A DNA stretch of 64,000 nucleotides. Source: Meandrina meandrites (taxonomy: Eukaryota; Cnidaria; Anthozoa; Scleractinia; Meandrinidae). Every line of letters starts with the position of its first letter. Within the stretch, counting starts at the first letter, position 1. The position numbers and the translations under genes were made by a program. The DNA lies in assembly GCA_963693305.1 (NCBI GenBank), contig OY855906.1, positions 14,994,102 through 15,058,101 on the forward strand, in the 5' to 3' direction. Below, one piece after another: positions 23,739-36,790 of this stretch. The notes under the pieces were generated by a model. That model made no database searches, was not told the origin of the DNA, and saw nothing but the letters and a program-made list of their open reading frames with translations.

Positions 23739-26700
23739 ATGGCGGCCGGACCGATCGCTGAACGAAATCAAGGTAATGTAGAATGTTTTGATCCGTTTCA
23801 AATCCTTTACTTGAAATGTGTTGTTTATGCAACATGTAAAAGAAATTTCTGTGTGATTTTCTTTGTGTTTCATAAATCTTCGCGCTTCTTTGCAATTCTC
23901 TCACAAAGCCGTGGCGAAGATTTTATAAACGTAGTTCGATCGTGTATACACAACTCAGTGACAACTATAAAAGCCTACGAATCCAGTTCCTCGAATTCAT
24001 TAAGACTTACCTTCAGTCGATCTACGAAATAAGCGCCCCCTTGTGTATACCGTACAATTGAATGGTATTAACTAAAACTTTTTTTCAATCAAGAAAATCT
24101 TGCTACAACAATTATTCTTTGGTGAAAAATTAAAGTGAAGTGCTGAATTATAATTAAGCTTACAACAAAGTCATAAGTTCCTAAAGAAACTATGTTGTCG
24201 GTCAAGTGAAACACTTATTGTACATGTAGTTGATTATGGTTGATGTTTTGAGCGTTAGCTTTCCAAATTCGTTCTGAAAGTTCTGAGAAGTGAAATGTAT
24301 CAAGTCTTCCACAGTCTAGCTAAGTCTTCAATTTAAAGGAAGTTAGTTTAATGAAAAGTACTTGTTGTTGCAAAAGTCCCTTAATTAAGTTTCTTGAAAT
24401 CCCTTCATTTGACCTTAAAATGCGTATGATATTTGCCAGGGCGCGACAAAAGTGCTGTCTGATAGCCCGGGGCTAGTGGAATGATTCTCCGGGCTAGTGT
24501 CTTTAGATCACAGGTTGCCCGACAGGCAAGCCGGGTGGCAAGCAATTTTTTTTTATTTTTTTATGGCAAATTCAGAAATAAGTGTGGAGCAAACAGTTTG
24601 TGAGGGAAAGTGAAAAGGTACAAACTTTTTTCTAAGTTGAAATGAGCAATGCAATGCAGCAATGACAATGACAATGGCTTTACAGAACATGGAAGTATAT
24701 TATCAACTGTATTATGGCCTTTCAGCTTTGGAATTCTTGTTTATGTTCAAATTTTGATACAAAGTCTGTTTGCAACAAGCATTTGTTAAATCGAGTGTTT
24801 CTATATAAGAACAGTAGAATTAGTTGATCCATGCGCACCATTATTAATTAGCATGTAGTTTGCGACGCAAATAAATTTCATTGTCTTTATTGAATAAATT
24901 AATTTCGGGCTACCACCTCAGAGCTTCGGGCTAGTAGAATGGAATAACAGCTTGTCCGAAGGGCAAGCTGATTTTTTGATTTTCGTCTCACCCTGTTTGC
25001 CCAAAATCAGAAGTGCAAGGGTCCAAATTAATGGATTCAAAATAACAACTCAGAAAACTGTGTATTACTGGTATACCTTCCATTCTAATTTTTTTCTGTG
25101 AACTGTACAGGGCTAAACCATAGAATAGCATCTTTTGTGTTATGTCTGGTTCTACTTAACATATTAGATTATGAGCTCGAGATTTCTATGAGGTGATAGT
25201 TGATGAGGCCGCAGGCCGAATCAACTATCACGTCATAGAAATTGAGAGCGAATAATCTAATTGTTTTAGTAGAATTCTGACTGAAATAAACGCAAATAAT
25301 GGTTTCTAATTATTTTCCTACGCATTATCGAACTTAACGTTTTAACAAAATCGCACGCATTGAATTGTCCTTGGTAAATTTGCAGTTGTTTACGCGCGTG
25401 CACCCGTTTTTCAATAATTTCAAGCTTTTAAAGTCAAGAAACCGCTTATGTCCTTCTTTTAGTCTTCTCGAGAATTTTATTATCCATTTACATTTAAACT
25501 TCTTTCCAAAACTTCGGGAAAACGATAAAAACGTCGCATTTTGTGGACGACCTTCGGCAACTGCACACTAATGGCTGATAGTGTTCAATAGCTCAGCCAA
25601 TCACATTGCAGCATTTGCATTAGTGTACAAGTAGAATTCTACTAAAAAGCATTATGACACATGTTAATGAGTTGGACCAAAGTGGCCCTGCAGTTGTTCC
25701 TGTACAGAATGTTGATCAACATGATATGACCATGATATGAAATGTTTATCAAAGGAAAAGTGAAGAGTCATCCAGTGTAGTTATAGTTTACTCTCTTGGT
25801 CTTAACTTGGAGGGTTGCAGCGCACTGCACAAGCTGCTGATGCTACTGCAATAAACAAATTCCTCGAAACACTGCACTTGCAAACATCAAAAATAATACT
25901 ATCCAATATACTTTTGTATCTGGACTAGCAGTATTGTAATCATGAATTCATGTCTCTAGCTGTCACCACCAGTCATGTAATTGGTAGTTGCCAGCTTGTA
26001 ATTAAATTATTTCATTTTCATTTTTTTTCTATAGATGCTACAATTTATGTTGGAGGATTGGATGAGAAAGTTGCAGAGACCCTTCTGTGGGAACTTTTTC
26101 TTCAAGCCGGGCCAGTTGGTAGGTTGAAGTGCTTTTAGTCTGTACAGTACTGGTACACCTGTACATTACTTGTCTGACCACATTGGCACAGGACAAAGAA
26201 ATTAAGATCTGGAGGTCCCAGGATTTGAACACGGGACCTTCAGATTACCCAGTGCCCTAACCACTAGGCCATGCCACCTCCTCTGCCTTCACCATGCTAC
26301 TGTACCTCCTAGTATGGGCCACTTGGATCAACAGAGATTTTACCTTAAAATAAACCTACTTTTGTGTACACATTTTTTTAGTGAATGTCCACATGCCTAA
26401 AGATCGTATCACACAGCTGCATCAAGGTTATGGGTTTATTGAATTTCTTGGTGAGGAGGATGCTGATTATGCTATCAAAGTGATGAACATGATAAAAGTA
26501 TATGGCAAACCAATCAGAGTGAACAAGGTACACCTGTGTGTATACACCTAATTGAACAAATGTTGACCATGTGAAAAGATAAACCATTAATAATATTAAA
26601 ACCCAATGGTATTCTGGGTAGACAGCATTGGTAAGCTTAGTTAAATATTCCTTTTATTGATAATCAAGATATTTTTATTATTTCTTTGAGAGCCTTTAAT

Positions 26701-29700
26701 AGCATGATTAATTTTATGCTACCTATCTTTATTATCAAGTTTATTCTGTCACAGACAATGATAATGCCTTCCTATTTCACAGTAAACATTTGGGTTGCAT
26801 TGTTCATGGGTTATGCTTTTCATGGGTCAACGATTCTTCAATTAGGTGTAAATGTACATTTTGTATATGTATTGTGGTTCAATTTACATATGTAACCTTA
26901 TTCGTAAGTGCAATTTGGAAAGGAAATTACCAAATTGTTACAAGGGTGAAATCAAATGTACGGTGTTGGAATATTACAACTATAACTACAACCATGGATA
27001 TTACAATGTATTTCTGTTGGAATACTCATAGAAACATGAATTTTGGACCATTATAACCATAAAATATGTGCCAACATAGCATACTGTAGAAATGGGGCAA
27101 AATGTGTGTGAACATTTTTTTTTTCAAACACTTGTGACCATGGTTGTACATTGTAGGTCTACAACTTACATGTACATGTACATGTATAACCCAGTGCTTT
27201 TAATGAGACTTTAAGTAGGTGGCTGCCCTTTTGCAGCAACTGTCAGAGAGCAAAATAACAAGCTGTAAACACCTCACTTTTCTATGGAGCTGCATGAATT
27301 AAAGCTGGTGATTCACCTCAAAATACCAGCTGGAGCTCTGGTGGGTGCTGGATCTTACTGAAAGCACTGAATAACCATTCCAGATACTGTTCTAAGGCGT
27401 AGAACCTGAACCACGTCAGATACCGAAACAAAAAAAAAAAACAAAAAAAAAACAAAACACTAAACTAAACCACTCTTTACAATTTAAATGTAGATGTGGC
27501 CAAAAATATGAAAACATTTCTCATCTACATGTACACCCTGAGGGAAGGGTGCAATATTACAGTGTTATAGTTATAATAATGAGAACGTCTAAAATCAAAA
27601 ATCTTAAGCAAAGAAGGGGCTGAACTTGAAGATTGACTGACTTAAAATGAGAAAAGCCACCAGCCAAACTCCCAAACAGCCCCTAAACAGCCCATGACAA
27701 CATTCAGGCTTCTACAATGTGCCGTCAGATTAATAATTCCTGGCTTAAGTTGTACATGTTATTTGTTCCCATGTGTCTCAATTGTCGATACTTTTGTTGG
27801 CAGATAGAGTTATAATCCTGATTTCTTGAGCCCTCAGTTTCTTGAAAATTACAATTTCTTAAACCAATCCGTCAATATAACCTGTCTGTAATTAATATTT
27901 ACCCCTGATTTCTTGAACCAATTTTTCCCTTTCCCCTGGATGTTCCAGGAATTTGGATTCTACTGTAAAGCTATGTGTACATGTATGTGTACAAATTGTA
28001 TGCCAATGGGTTTAACTCTGCTTTGCTTTTCTCAGGCATCAGCACACAACAAGAATCTTGATGTTGGTGCAAATGTCTTTATTGGAAATCTTGATCCAGA
28101 GATTGATGAAAAGCTGCTGTATGACACATTCAGTGCTTTTGGTGTTATTCTCCAAACCCCTAAAGTAAGTAAAGAGGAAAAAAACACATTAATAACGGCG
28201 TTGGCCAGGGTCCTGCCAGCCAGTTCATAATCTACATGTATGTGGCATTTTTATTGTATTTTAACATATTTTGTGTGTAGTCACAGGTTAAGAAAGGTAC
28301 TAAAATAAATTTTGTAGCCAGAAGTGTGTACATGTACATTGTATAAGGAAAAAAATAGTGTTGTTTGAAAATGTGAAAAGCAAACATGTATTTAAGGTTC
28401 TTGCTAGCCTACCAGTAAAAAGGTAGGTAAAGTCTGCATATGAGCCAAGTGGCCCACCAGGCCGGAGCTTATCCCGGTTTCCGTAGCATGAAGGGACTAG
28501 GAGTATTGCTACTCCCCCTGGATGGGATGCTAGTCCATCGCAGGGTTACCCCCAGCAGTAAATTCGCCGGTACCCATTTATACACCTGGGTGGAGAGAGG
28601 CACTATGAGAGTAAAGTATCTTGCCCAAGAACACAACGCAGTGCCCCGGCCAGGGCTCGAACCCGGACTGCCCGATCCGGAGTCCAGCGCACTAACCATT
28701 AGGCCACCGCGCCTCCCACTAGCCTACCAGTAGGCTTACATTAATTCTGGGTGATGTGTGAGCGACAAAGCTGCGAGAACTCCCTGGCAAGCAAAGTGTG
28801 CCCTGATAGCAGGCTAAATGTTGTTACACTGTAAAATGTTTTAATCAGAACAGCTTCACTCTTTATCAGTTGAATGACTGCATGATAGAATTGCAGGCAA
28901 CTTTACACATGTTGTAGAACTTTCAATTTTACGCTTGGTTCAATTTGGTAGAATACCATCTGGATTGTACCAAGCCTTTAGATTTCCAGGAAAGATTCCC
29001 ATGTACATGTGGCTATGAAAATGCCACACAATTCATATGTCTACAGATAATGACATGCCTAAAACAGAGTAGAATGGTCTGGCAGTGGAACAGTGTATTT
29101 TGAAATTTCCTAAATCTGAGAGTACATGTATGCGAGAAAAGCAAAGGACGAACAAGTTCTCACATATGCATTCATTGCAGATTATGAGAGATCCCGAGAC
29201 AGGCAACTCCAAAGGTTTTGCATTCATCAACTTTGCAAGCTTTGATGCATCTGATGCTGCCATGGAAGCTATGAATGGACAGTACTTGTGTAATCGACCT
29301 ATTACATTATCTTATGCATTCAAGAAAGAAGCTAAAGGAGAAAGACATGGTTCCGCAGCAGGTACAGTATGGTGTGTGTATATTATGAAGTGCAGGGCTT
29401 AAAAAATTCCAGCTTGACCTTCAAGCAAACAGGTGTCTAAATAATTACAATTTTGCCTGTTTGGGGCAGTTGCAGTCAGGAGACGACTCTCCTGTACTCT
29501 TGCCTAGTGGGCAAGTACATGTAGGCATTAAAAATGTGCCGGTAATTCAGAAACGTACTTTTCCAGGAAAACTGGGCTTTCTTCAATGCCTGATATAAAA
29601 TGCTCACTAAAATTAATTCCTGTGTACCCTGCACATTCTACGTGTTAATCTGGACATGGTGACTTTAAAACTCAGAGATAATTGCAAGTCAGGTCACCAG

Positions 29701-32163
29701 CAGCATTCCTAAGATCTCTCTCCCCAAGATTGTTAAACTCAAACCTAGACCAGAGTGTTTTTAATTACAGTGTATATGCACCTACATAAAGCCTTTTTCT
29801 CTTTATAGAACGTCTTTTGGCAGCACAAAATCCTCTTGCCCAAGCTGACAGACCCCACCAGCTGTTTGCAGATGCACCACCAGCTCCTGTTGCAGCTGCC
29901 ACATTAGCGCCAGCTCCTGCAGTCATGCCCCCTGCAGTCATGGCTGTGCCAGTACCTAGTGCCATTCCCAGTGCACCTAATGTGCCGCCGTCTGGTCCAC
30001 CAATGCCTCCTGTTCCACCTGGCATGCCTCCTCCAGGTAAAGTGTTCCCGCCACACTTATACATGAGGTTTCAATAAAATTTAAAGTAGACAGCTGGTTA
30101 TAATAGAGTAGCCGACTGCATCAACAAGGTTTGAAAGAATCTTTCTCTAGTTACTTCAATTTAGGGAAAAAAGTAGCCGACTTCTCTGAGCAGAGTGGCC
30201 AACATTTTTCGTCGGCCATTGGTGCTTATTGAAAGCACTGTATTGACCTACAGTGTAGTCCTCTATAGCTGTGAACTGTGCTACATGTGATCTTACAACA
30301 ACAGCGTATTACAAGAAGAAGATGGCCTGGCTTTAAGCAATGTTTTTTTATTGTTTACCTTAAGGGATACAAAAACCATGAACACTTTTTAGTGTTATTA
30401 TACTTCAAAAATAGTAGAGAAACAGTTTCAAAAAGGAAAGAAAAGAAAAACCTGTTGGCTCCATCTTTGTCAGCTTGTTTGTATTTCCTGCAGTGTGAGC
30501 TGTCATTCCATGGTTTACATTTACAACTAACTCAAAGTGTTCATGGTTTCCTGATTTACACTGTTTAAGTGTACAGTTCATTGTATGGATTCTCTAATCT
30601 CTCCATTTTCCCTCCACTTATTTCATTTTACGTTTACTTCATTTCTTGTTGTGGTTTGTTTCTGTTAGGAATGCCTCCACCTGGTATGATGCCACCGCCT
30701 GGTTTCCCGCCACCAGGAATGTTTCCTCCAAGAATGCCTGGCATGCCTCCACTACCTGGACAACCTGATCATCCACCACCCCCACCTCCACCAGGTGCAG
30801 TAGGCCCCCCAGGTCAAATGCCACCCCCACCTCCTCCCATGGATGGAGGTCAATTTGCACCACCCGTCCCACCAAACATGCCACCACCCCCTCAGGTTAG
30901 GATTGTACATTTTATATTTTTTTAAAATTCAAAACTGTTTGGTAGTTCACTAAATGTACGTTGTTGTCTTGCATGTTACCATACATGTACATGTACACTG
31001 TTGAAAGATCGGAAAGACCAATTTCAGTCCAAATGACCGAAGGTCCTTCCCTTGATCCTGATCATTTTCTTAAGATTTCCAAGGAAGATCCAAAGATGTT
31101 TCGACCATATCCTAAAGTAAAAGACTTTATTGCGAGCTCAGACTGCTGGCTCAATTTGCTAATGAGTAAAGAAATATTTTGAAAACCGTGACAACCAAAT
31201 TCGAGTACAACCTTTGGAATACTGCCACATAGGCAGCTGTGACAGCTTTTCTGTGTTCTAATCTGCTGTATTTGTCAAGGCATTGGCATAATTGAAATTA
31301 ATTTAAGGTATAGTTTGCAAGTTCCAATGTTTATTGCTGCAGGACAAGGCCTACACATGTCTGTCTGTAGCAGTGATGTGGAGCCATGCAATGAAAAATA
31401 ATACACATGTAATTTACCTGTGATCAGATATTCTTTTTTAGAATGCCTGATTGCTGAAGAAACCAATCCCAGTCTTGGCAGATTTACATGTATATGTACA
31501 TTACAACTTTGCTTATTGTTATTCTTTTGGGTACAACAGCCTCTGCTTGGTCAAGATCGTCCCCAAGATCACCCGGGTGGAGGTCTTTTGCCAAGACCAC
31601 CCCCCATGCAATTTCAACCCCCTGGTGTTAGACCACTTATGCAGAATGACATGGGACCACCAGGCGGAATACCAAGTCTGTTAGGTCCTCCTCCACCGAT
31701 GCCATTCAGAATGATGCCGCCCGGAGGTGAGTAGTACCAGCAAGCCAAGTTTCCTGTGCGACATTGCTGTTATTCACTGTTGGTTACCCTGTGTCTTGGT
31801 TACTTTATTACGTTTAATTGTTTAGAGGTACAGTGTGTACTCATTGTACAGTAGATCTTTAAAGTGCCTATGAAGTAAAAAATAATTACTGCTTATTATG
31901 TTCCTTGCTTTCCACTTATCCCATTGGATAAGCCTAATTGCAACTACATGTACGGCGCATACCTTGCGCACACCTATCTAGTTTATTCTTACCTTCAGTA
32001 AGGTACAGTGTGCATGGAGTTTGGAATTTACCACCTGACTGGTATTTTTAAAGGGCACTACAATTAAAATAATGAATTATTAACGCTTGATTGGTTTTTT
32101 TTGTTTCCAGGTCCCTTTCCACCGGGCGGGCCGCCGAGGTTTGGACCTCTACCTCCTCGCTGA
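23739..32163 (+). CDS. SF3B4: Splicing factor 3b subunit 4 (SAP49)
   Basis: U2 snRNP SF3b subunit that contacts pre-mRNA near the branch point. Nine exons: 23739-23772, 26035-26118, 26382-26527, 28036-28164, 29181-29361, 29809-30036, 30669-30895, 31540-31726, 32111-32163, together 1269 nt for 422 aa, close to the 424-aa human protein. All introns are GT/AG and all phases agree. RRM1 (about residues 13-91) has RNP2 IYVGGL and RNP1 GYGFIEF. RRM2 (about 100-179) has VFIGNL and KGFAFINF. A linker with [18 protein letters not shown] leads to a Pro/Met/Gly-rich tail from about residue 210 to the end, which is less conserved. The start [20 protein letters not shown] matches the family start. It is a complete, apparently functional single copy. 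Confidence 0.97.
25162..25262. repeat. Hairpin repeat in SF3B4 intron 1
   Basis: A near-perfect palindrome: the arms read ATTAGATTATGAGCTCGAG.. and back, around a loop with GGCCGCAGGCC. It abuts the TIR element at 25263. Confidence 0.7.
25263..25650. mobile_element. Short inverted-repeat element in SF3B4 intron 1
   Basis: Ends TTTTAGTAGAATTCT and its complement (near 25636-25650) bracket about 390 bp. The right subterminal block (ACTAATGGCTGATAGTGT...GCATTAGTGTAC) recurs inverted at about 6215-6300 in the M13 intron, so two members of one family are present. Confidence 0.6.
26211..26281 (-). repeat. tRNA-like segment (SINE head or tRNA pseudogene) in SF3B4 intron 2
   Basis: On the minus strand, 71 nt beginning GGAGGTGGCATGGCCTAGTGG and ending GACCTCC form six acceptor pairs. 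The A-box-like TGGCCTAGTGG and B-box-like TGTTCAAATCC are good. The T stem pairs poorly and no convincing anticodon stem forms, so it is not a working tRNA. Confidence 0.6.
28426..28718 (-). mobile_element. tRNA-derived SINE (copy 1) in SF3B4 intron 3
   Basis: The minus strand starts GGGAGGCGCGGTGGCCTAATGG with A box and GGTTCGAGCCC B box, followed by a conserved body (CTTGGGCAAGATACTTTACT, then GGTGTATAAATGGGTACC). A 14-bp target duplication, CTAGCCTACCAGTA, flanks it at 28404-28417 and 28719-28732. The open frames across it are spurious. Confidence 0.9.
31021..31180 (+). repeat. Repeat fragment in SF3B4 intron 7
   Basis: Contains GAAGATCCAAAGATGTTTCGA, nearly the same as GAAGATCCGAAGATGTTTCGA at about 36770-36790. 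Translated, both give EDPKMFR. This is shared repeat sequence, not an exon: SF3B4 splices cleanly around it. Confidence 0.5.
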
Positions 32164-35100
32164 TGAATGACATAAAGATCAACGTTCATGATTTTTTTTA
32201 TTGGAAACATCTTTGTATAAGGGCGTATCAGTTGCCTGGCAACTTGGAATGGAAAAAATGCTGTGTTTGCAAGCGAAGAGTTTTAAAAGGCGTTCATTGG
32301 ACAACAGAGGATATCAGTCTCTCTTATCGAAAAAACCGCAGCCCGGCCTTTATCGCTTGATTGGTTTTGTAAACTAGTTCGACGTACATATGTATATCAC
32401 AGCCGCTGAATTTTTCCGTTTTGAAAATAAGCAAAGAAGGAAAGGAACTCCGCTACACGTGTTTTATTTTCCGAACATGGTCTTTTCCGCCAGTTTTCAT
32501 CATGGGCCCCTCGAACGTTTTTTCACGCGAAATCTTATGCACCAGGCTCAAAATCCTGCAGTGTTTACTTCAACCATCTTGGCTTTATCGCAAAATATGG
32601 ACTAAACATTTGTAGACGGTGCTACAGAGCTTCTAGAGAGTACTGAGGTTAACGCAGCAATGCAGACTGTGGAGAATTTGAAACTTCCAAGCTAAATAAC
32701 AGCGATGGAATAATTCTTACAACATTTCTCCATGTACATACATCTCATGTCAAATGAGCGTAAACAGTTTTATCTTCCTCTTTACCCTATAACTGTTCTT
32801 TGAAACTACTGGTTTTTTGTTATATTTATCTCGTAAAGTAATAATAGCTTCTTGGATCAATAAGCGTTTTCTCTGAGTATTGTTTGCGCCGCTTTGCGCT
32901 TTGCAAAAACATTCTACAGTATACATGGTGTAATACTAGCCCGGATTGTCTCCGTGTTATTTCAAGTCCATCTCGCTCTCTCTCAATTCAGGAGACGCCT
33001 GGCACGTTTTTTTCCCGAGGTTTTGTTATCTTTCGACAAGCTTCTTTTCTTTTTGACCTGTGCACAGAAGCAGGTTTTGCCATTTGAAGGTTTTTCTTGA
33101 CCAGTCTCCTTGTTAAAAAGCTGGCAAAAAGTAGTAGGTCAATTTTTTAACAAGCAGACCTTTCTTATGGACAATTCGCGAAAACCAACACTTCTTTACA
33201 GAAATGCGCAGTCTTTATTTTTTCTTGACCCCCACCCCCTTTTTGTAAGGCGCTATTTTTTCTGCCCCCCCCCCCCCCCCAAAAAAAAAAATCTTTCGCG
33301 GCAACCAGGCTTCGGTTGTTTAAAAGCCGATTAGCGCTAACCCGTGATATAATCGGCATAATCCAGTAATTTAATTCAGTGTGTTCCTCAAAGCTCGCTT
33401 AGCACTATGCAAGTGATAAACAAATGGTTCAATTAAACACACCTAGCAAGGTGGATTAACTCAATAATACAGAGAAAAGCCAACAAACAAACACAATGGC
33501 CGATTAACTGTTTGGTTGCTTGCCCCAGAGAGAAAAGAAAAATAATTCAGGCTACCTGATGACTTTTCCAAAAAAATATTTTACTTTTTCCCGCGTGCGG
33601 TTTTTTTTCCGCGATTTTTTTTTTTTAACGGCAGGTGCTATCGGTCGCTACAAACACGAGAATGCAACCTGGTAAAAATTGTCACTTCAAAGATACCCGA
33701 TCACAAAGATCATTGTGGTTGTAGGTGGCCCTTTATGTCCGCCATTAGCTAAAATTTTAGGTTTTTAGTTTTTTATACTTTTACCGGAGGTTTCTCTTGT
33801 CCTAGAGTGTGTTTTATCGTTGCGAAAAAAATGTGAAAGCTACTGTTTCTTCGTCGCTATTCTTTAGATGTGCTCTACCGGACGTATCTCTTATGCTTGC
33901 TGGGAGAGTGTTTTATCGCTTGCGTACTTTGCAGTTATAAGAATTAAATCATTTGCGGAAAGCAGCTGGCCCGAATCAAACTTTAACTGTGCAGCCAGAA
34001 CATTTACTGTAAAATAGTATGAATGGTCTTGCTATCAGTCCAGTGAACACTTTGTTGCTATTAACATCTAAATTAGATCTTTTCCTATTACCTGAAACTT
34101 TTTTCAGCGACTTAAAAAAAGCAACGTTATTTCATTTTTTCAGTCCGGCATGAAATTATGTCGGTCGAAAAATTACACAAACAGCTGCCAGTCGGGTCCT
34201 GGAAAAGGATCCAAACTATCAAAGAACTGAGACTGGCAAGCGATTGATTTATTGAATCATTCAATGCCACAATGTTTCTTTATCCTGAAGCAGCCCAAAC
34301 ACTGAACTAGGTTGGCATAAGTTTTTAATTCATTTTTAGTTTCAATGGTTTCGATGCACTCTCTCGGACGTATGTCTAATGTTGACTCATAGTGTGTTTA
34401 ACGCTGTGCCTGCATAAGTGGAGTTACAAGTGTTTTGTATTTGACTCGTTTGCAGAGAAGCAAAACCAGCTGTCCTATTCCGGATCAACCTTCAGCCTAA
34501 TAGCCTAACATTTAAGGCAAGAGTTTGATTGGTCTAGTATCAGCTCCGTAAAGAGTTGGCCCTTACAGGACTTGAAAATAACTTTGATTCACATGAAAAT
34601 TACTGTTTTTATCTGTAAATTCTGTGAAGTTAACTTGTCGGCCAAGAAATTGCACTGATTTTACAGCTGTGACTTGGTCTTTGAAAACGTTCTAAACTAA
34701 ACAGGAGGACAGGCGTTTCTACCCGTTGCGGTGAGAGATTAATTCTTTCTTATACCTTAAATAACTATGTAGTGAATCCCAAATTTAGTTACATTGTGCA
34801 CATTCAGCTAGTATCCCAGAACGACTAACTTTTACAAACTCCAATACTTAATTTTTTCCCTACATTGCCAGCATTCAAAGTAGTACATTACATTCCTTAA
34901 AATTCTCGACAGTTCAGTAATCAGCTTTGACTAGAAATGAAGTAAATATCTCTTTTAAAATAGCAGTGCTGTTGCACAGTCCTGTATATCTCTTGCAGCT
35001 GAAAATTACATTACAGTTTATTGAATCGTGTTCCCCCAAATGTGTTTCTTTGTTCCTTTTTTAATCCTTATTTTCGCTAGGGTCAGTGTATATTTCCTTT

Positions 35101-35242
35101 TTAGCAAACAAAATGCTTATTAAAATCCTCTATCGGAGTTATCCCAACAGTAACGCTTTTTAAACTTGCATGTTCTGTGACTCTCACGCACCATGTCTGC
35201 CAGGATGTGTCTGTTTTTGCCTCCGAGTGTTTCCCTCTTCAG
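32164..35242. other. SF3B4 3' flank and repeat-bearing intergenic DNA
   Basis: The SF3B4 3' UTR should begin here; no canonical AATAAA was seen close to the stop. Poly-C/poly-A runs near 33257-33290 precede a decayed transposon fragment (33299-33640). Nothing coding is supported. Confidence 0.45.
33299..33640. mobile_element. Decayed copy of the 6839-8263 element family
   Basis: Starting GGCTTCGGTTGTTTAAAAGCC, followed by GATTAGCGCTAACCC, it tracks the reverse complement of the right end of the element at 6839-8263 for about 300 bp (shared GTTCCTCAAAGCTCG, GGTGGATTAACTCA, ATGGCCGA). The far end could not be placed. Confidence 0.6.
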
Positions 35243-36453
35243 AGAAGCAAAAACAGCTCGCTTGAAGCAATCCCCTGCCCGAAAAGCAGAGAATTCGCTG
35301 GAAGTTTTTTTGATCGATATTTTTTACCACTTTCGCTTTTCGAATAGAAATTTAATCCCTTGATCTTGGATTCGTTTATCACGGTCATTCTTTTAACCCG
35401 ATTTACACGTAAAATATTTTTTTTCTTTCAGTTCATTAGCTCATCGAAAAGTTCATAGCGGTCAGTCCTGATGAATATCTCAAACTAACAACGAACTCCA
35501 AAACACACTTCTCCGTGTTACGGTAAGACGATATTTTTATAGTTTATAAGTTAGATTTTAAATGTGTGTATTTTTTAGCACCTTAGAAAAGACTCATTTT
35601 GTACGCAAATAAAACCTTCGCTAGAATTGGCAAACAGGATCACTTCTGCTAAATGGCCAACTTTTTTTAAAGAAAATTTATTCGATTTAAATCAAGAAAA
35701 GAAACTCACTTTGCGAGGTCGGTTAGCTGGAGATTTTGTAAGAAAAATTAGTCAAGCTAAAATGAACGCAGTAAGGAAAAATATTTTTTGTGTGTGTTTC
35801 CCTATTTATTTATACTTTTTTTTCCGATACATTCAAAAAAGCTTCCTTTTTCAGACTCGATTTCAGATAAAAGAAAAGTGAATTTAATGGGAAACAACTA
35901 AATTGATCAAAAACAACTTTGTGAGATTCAAATCCTTCTTTCTTTTTATTTTTTTGATTCGCTTCATCTCAGGAGCACACTAAAAATGTGTTTTCTCTCT
36001 TTCGTTCCTTGCAGCAATAAGTATTTTACTATAACCTTGCAGCCTAAAATTCACCACCAAGAGATTGATCGGTTTTTTATAAGCCCAGTGAGACCCATGC
36101 CAGCCGATCATTAAAGTTTGGTTCCTTATTATGATTTATACACACCGAGGTTACTTTCTTAGGAGTGAACACTCAGTTGATTAGATTCTACGGTACGGCA
36201 AAAAATAAGGTCGAATACCACTTTACTAAGTCATTTCAATAAGAATTAGAAGTAAAGATCGAGAGACCAAAGCTGACCAAGGGTGCATTTGATTGATTAA
36301 AAAAAATCCAAGCTTAGCAAACATGCAAAATGAAATATATATTTTTTTGGTGAATACCAAACTATTTTTACATCGTTGAGTTGTAGACATTTTAAGATCA
36401 CTGAGCTAGTTCAATCCTACTACAGTTCTAAATTACAATATATTATTAGAGGA

Positions 36454-36591
36454 TAATACATGGTTGCGCGGAGATATGAAATTTATCTTCGAGTGTTCAA
36501 CTCGATATCTCACGAGTGAGCGCGCTCACTCGTGAGATATCGATTTGAACACGAGAAGATAAATTTCATATCTCCAAGCAACCATGTATTG
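36454..36591. repeat. Palindromic element
   Basis: Arms GGAGATATGAAATTTATCTT and complement around a centre with CACGAGTGAGCGCGCTCACTCGTG. It is absent from the equivalent place in the second duplication copy, so it inserted later. Confidence 0.75.
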
Positions 36592-36634
36592 TTCTCTTTA
36601 TTTTATAAACCTACTAATAACGAGGTTTTTGACG

Positions 36635-36790
36635 ATTTTCCGAAGATTTCCGACCATTTTCCGAAGATTTCCGAAGATTTTGAAAATGTTGTCCGGTAGT
36701 CATACGAATGTTTCCGAACATTTTCCGAAAATTTCCGAAAATTTCCGAAGATTCCCGAAGATTGCCGAGGAAGATCCGAAGATGTTTCGA
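36635..36790. repeat. CGAAGATTTC-type short tandem repeat
   Basis: Variants of the decamer CCGAAGATTT / CCGAAAATTT recur about twelve times. It lies within the insertion that separates the two duplication copies. Confidence 0.7.

Noticed and set aside
26211..26281. Functional tRNA gene
   Set aside because: A and B boxes are present, but anticodon and T stems pair badly.
28469..28733. Open frames on both strands across the SINE at 28426-28718
   Set aside because: They follow the SINE exactly, recur at the second SINE, and cross its tRNA-derived head; they are not genes.
29765..30064. Gly/Ala-rich minus-strand frame
   Set aside because: It is the antisense shadow of the proline-rich SF3B4 exon 29809-30036.
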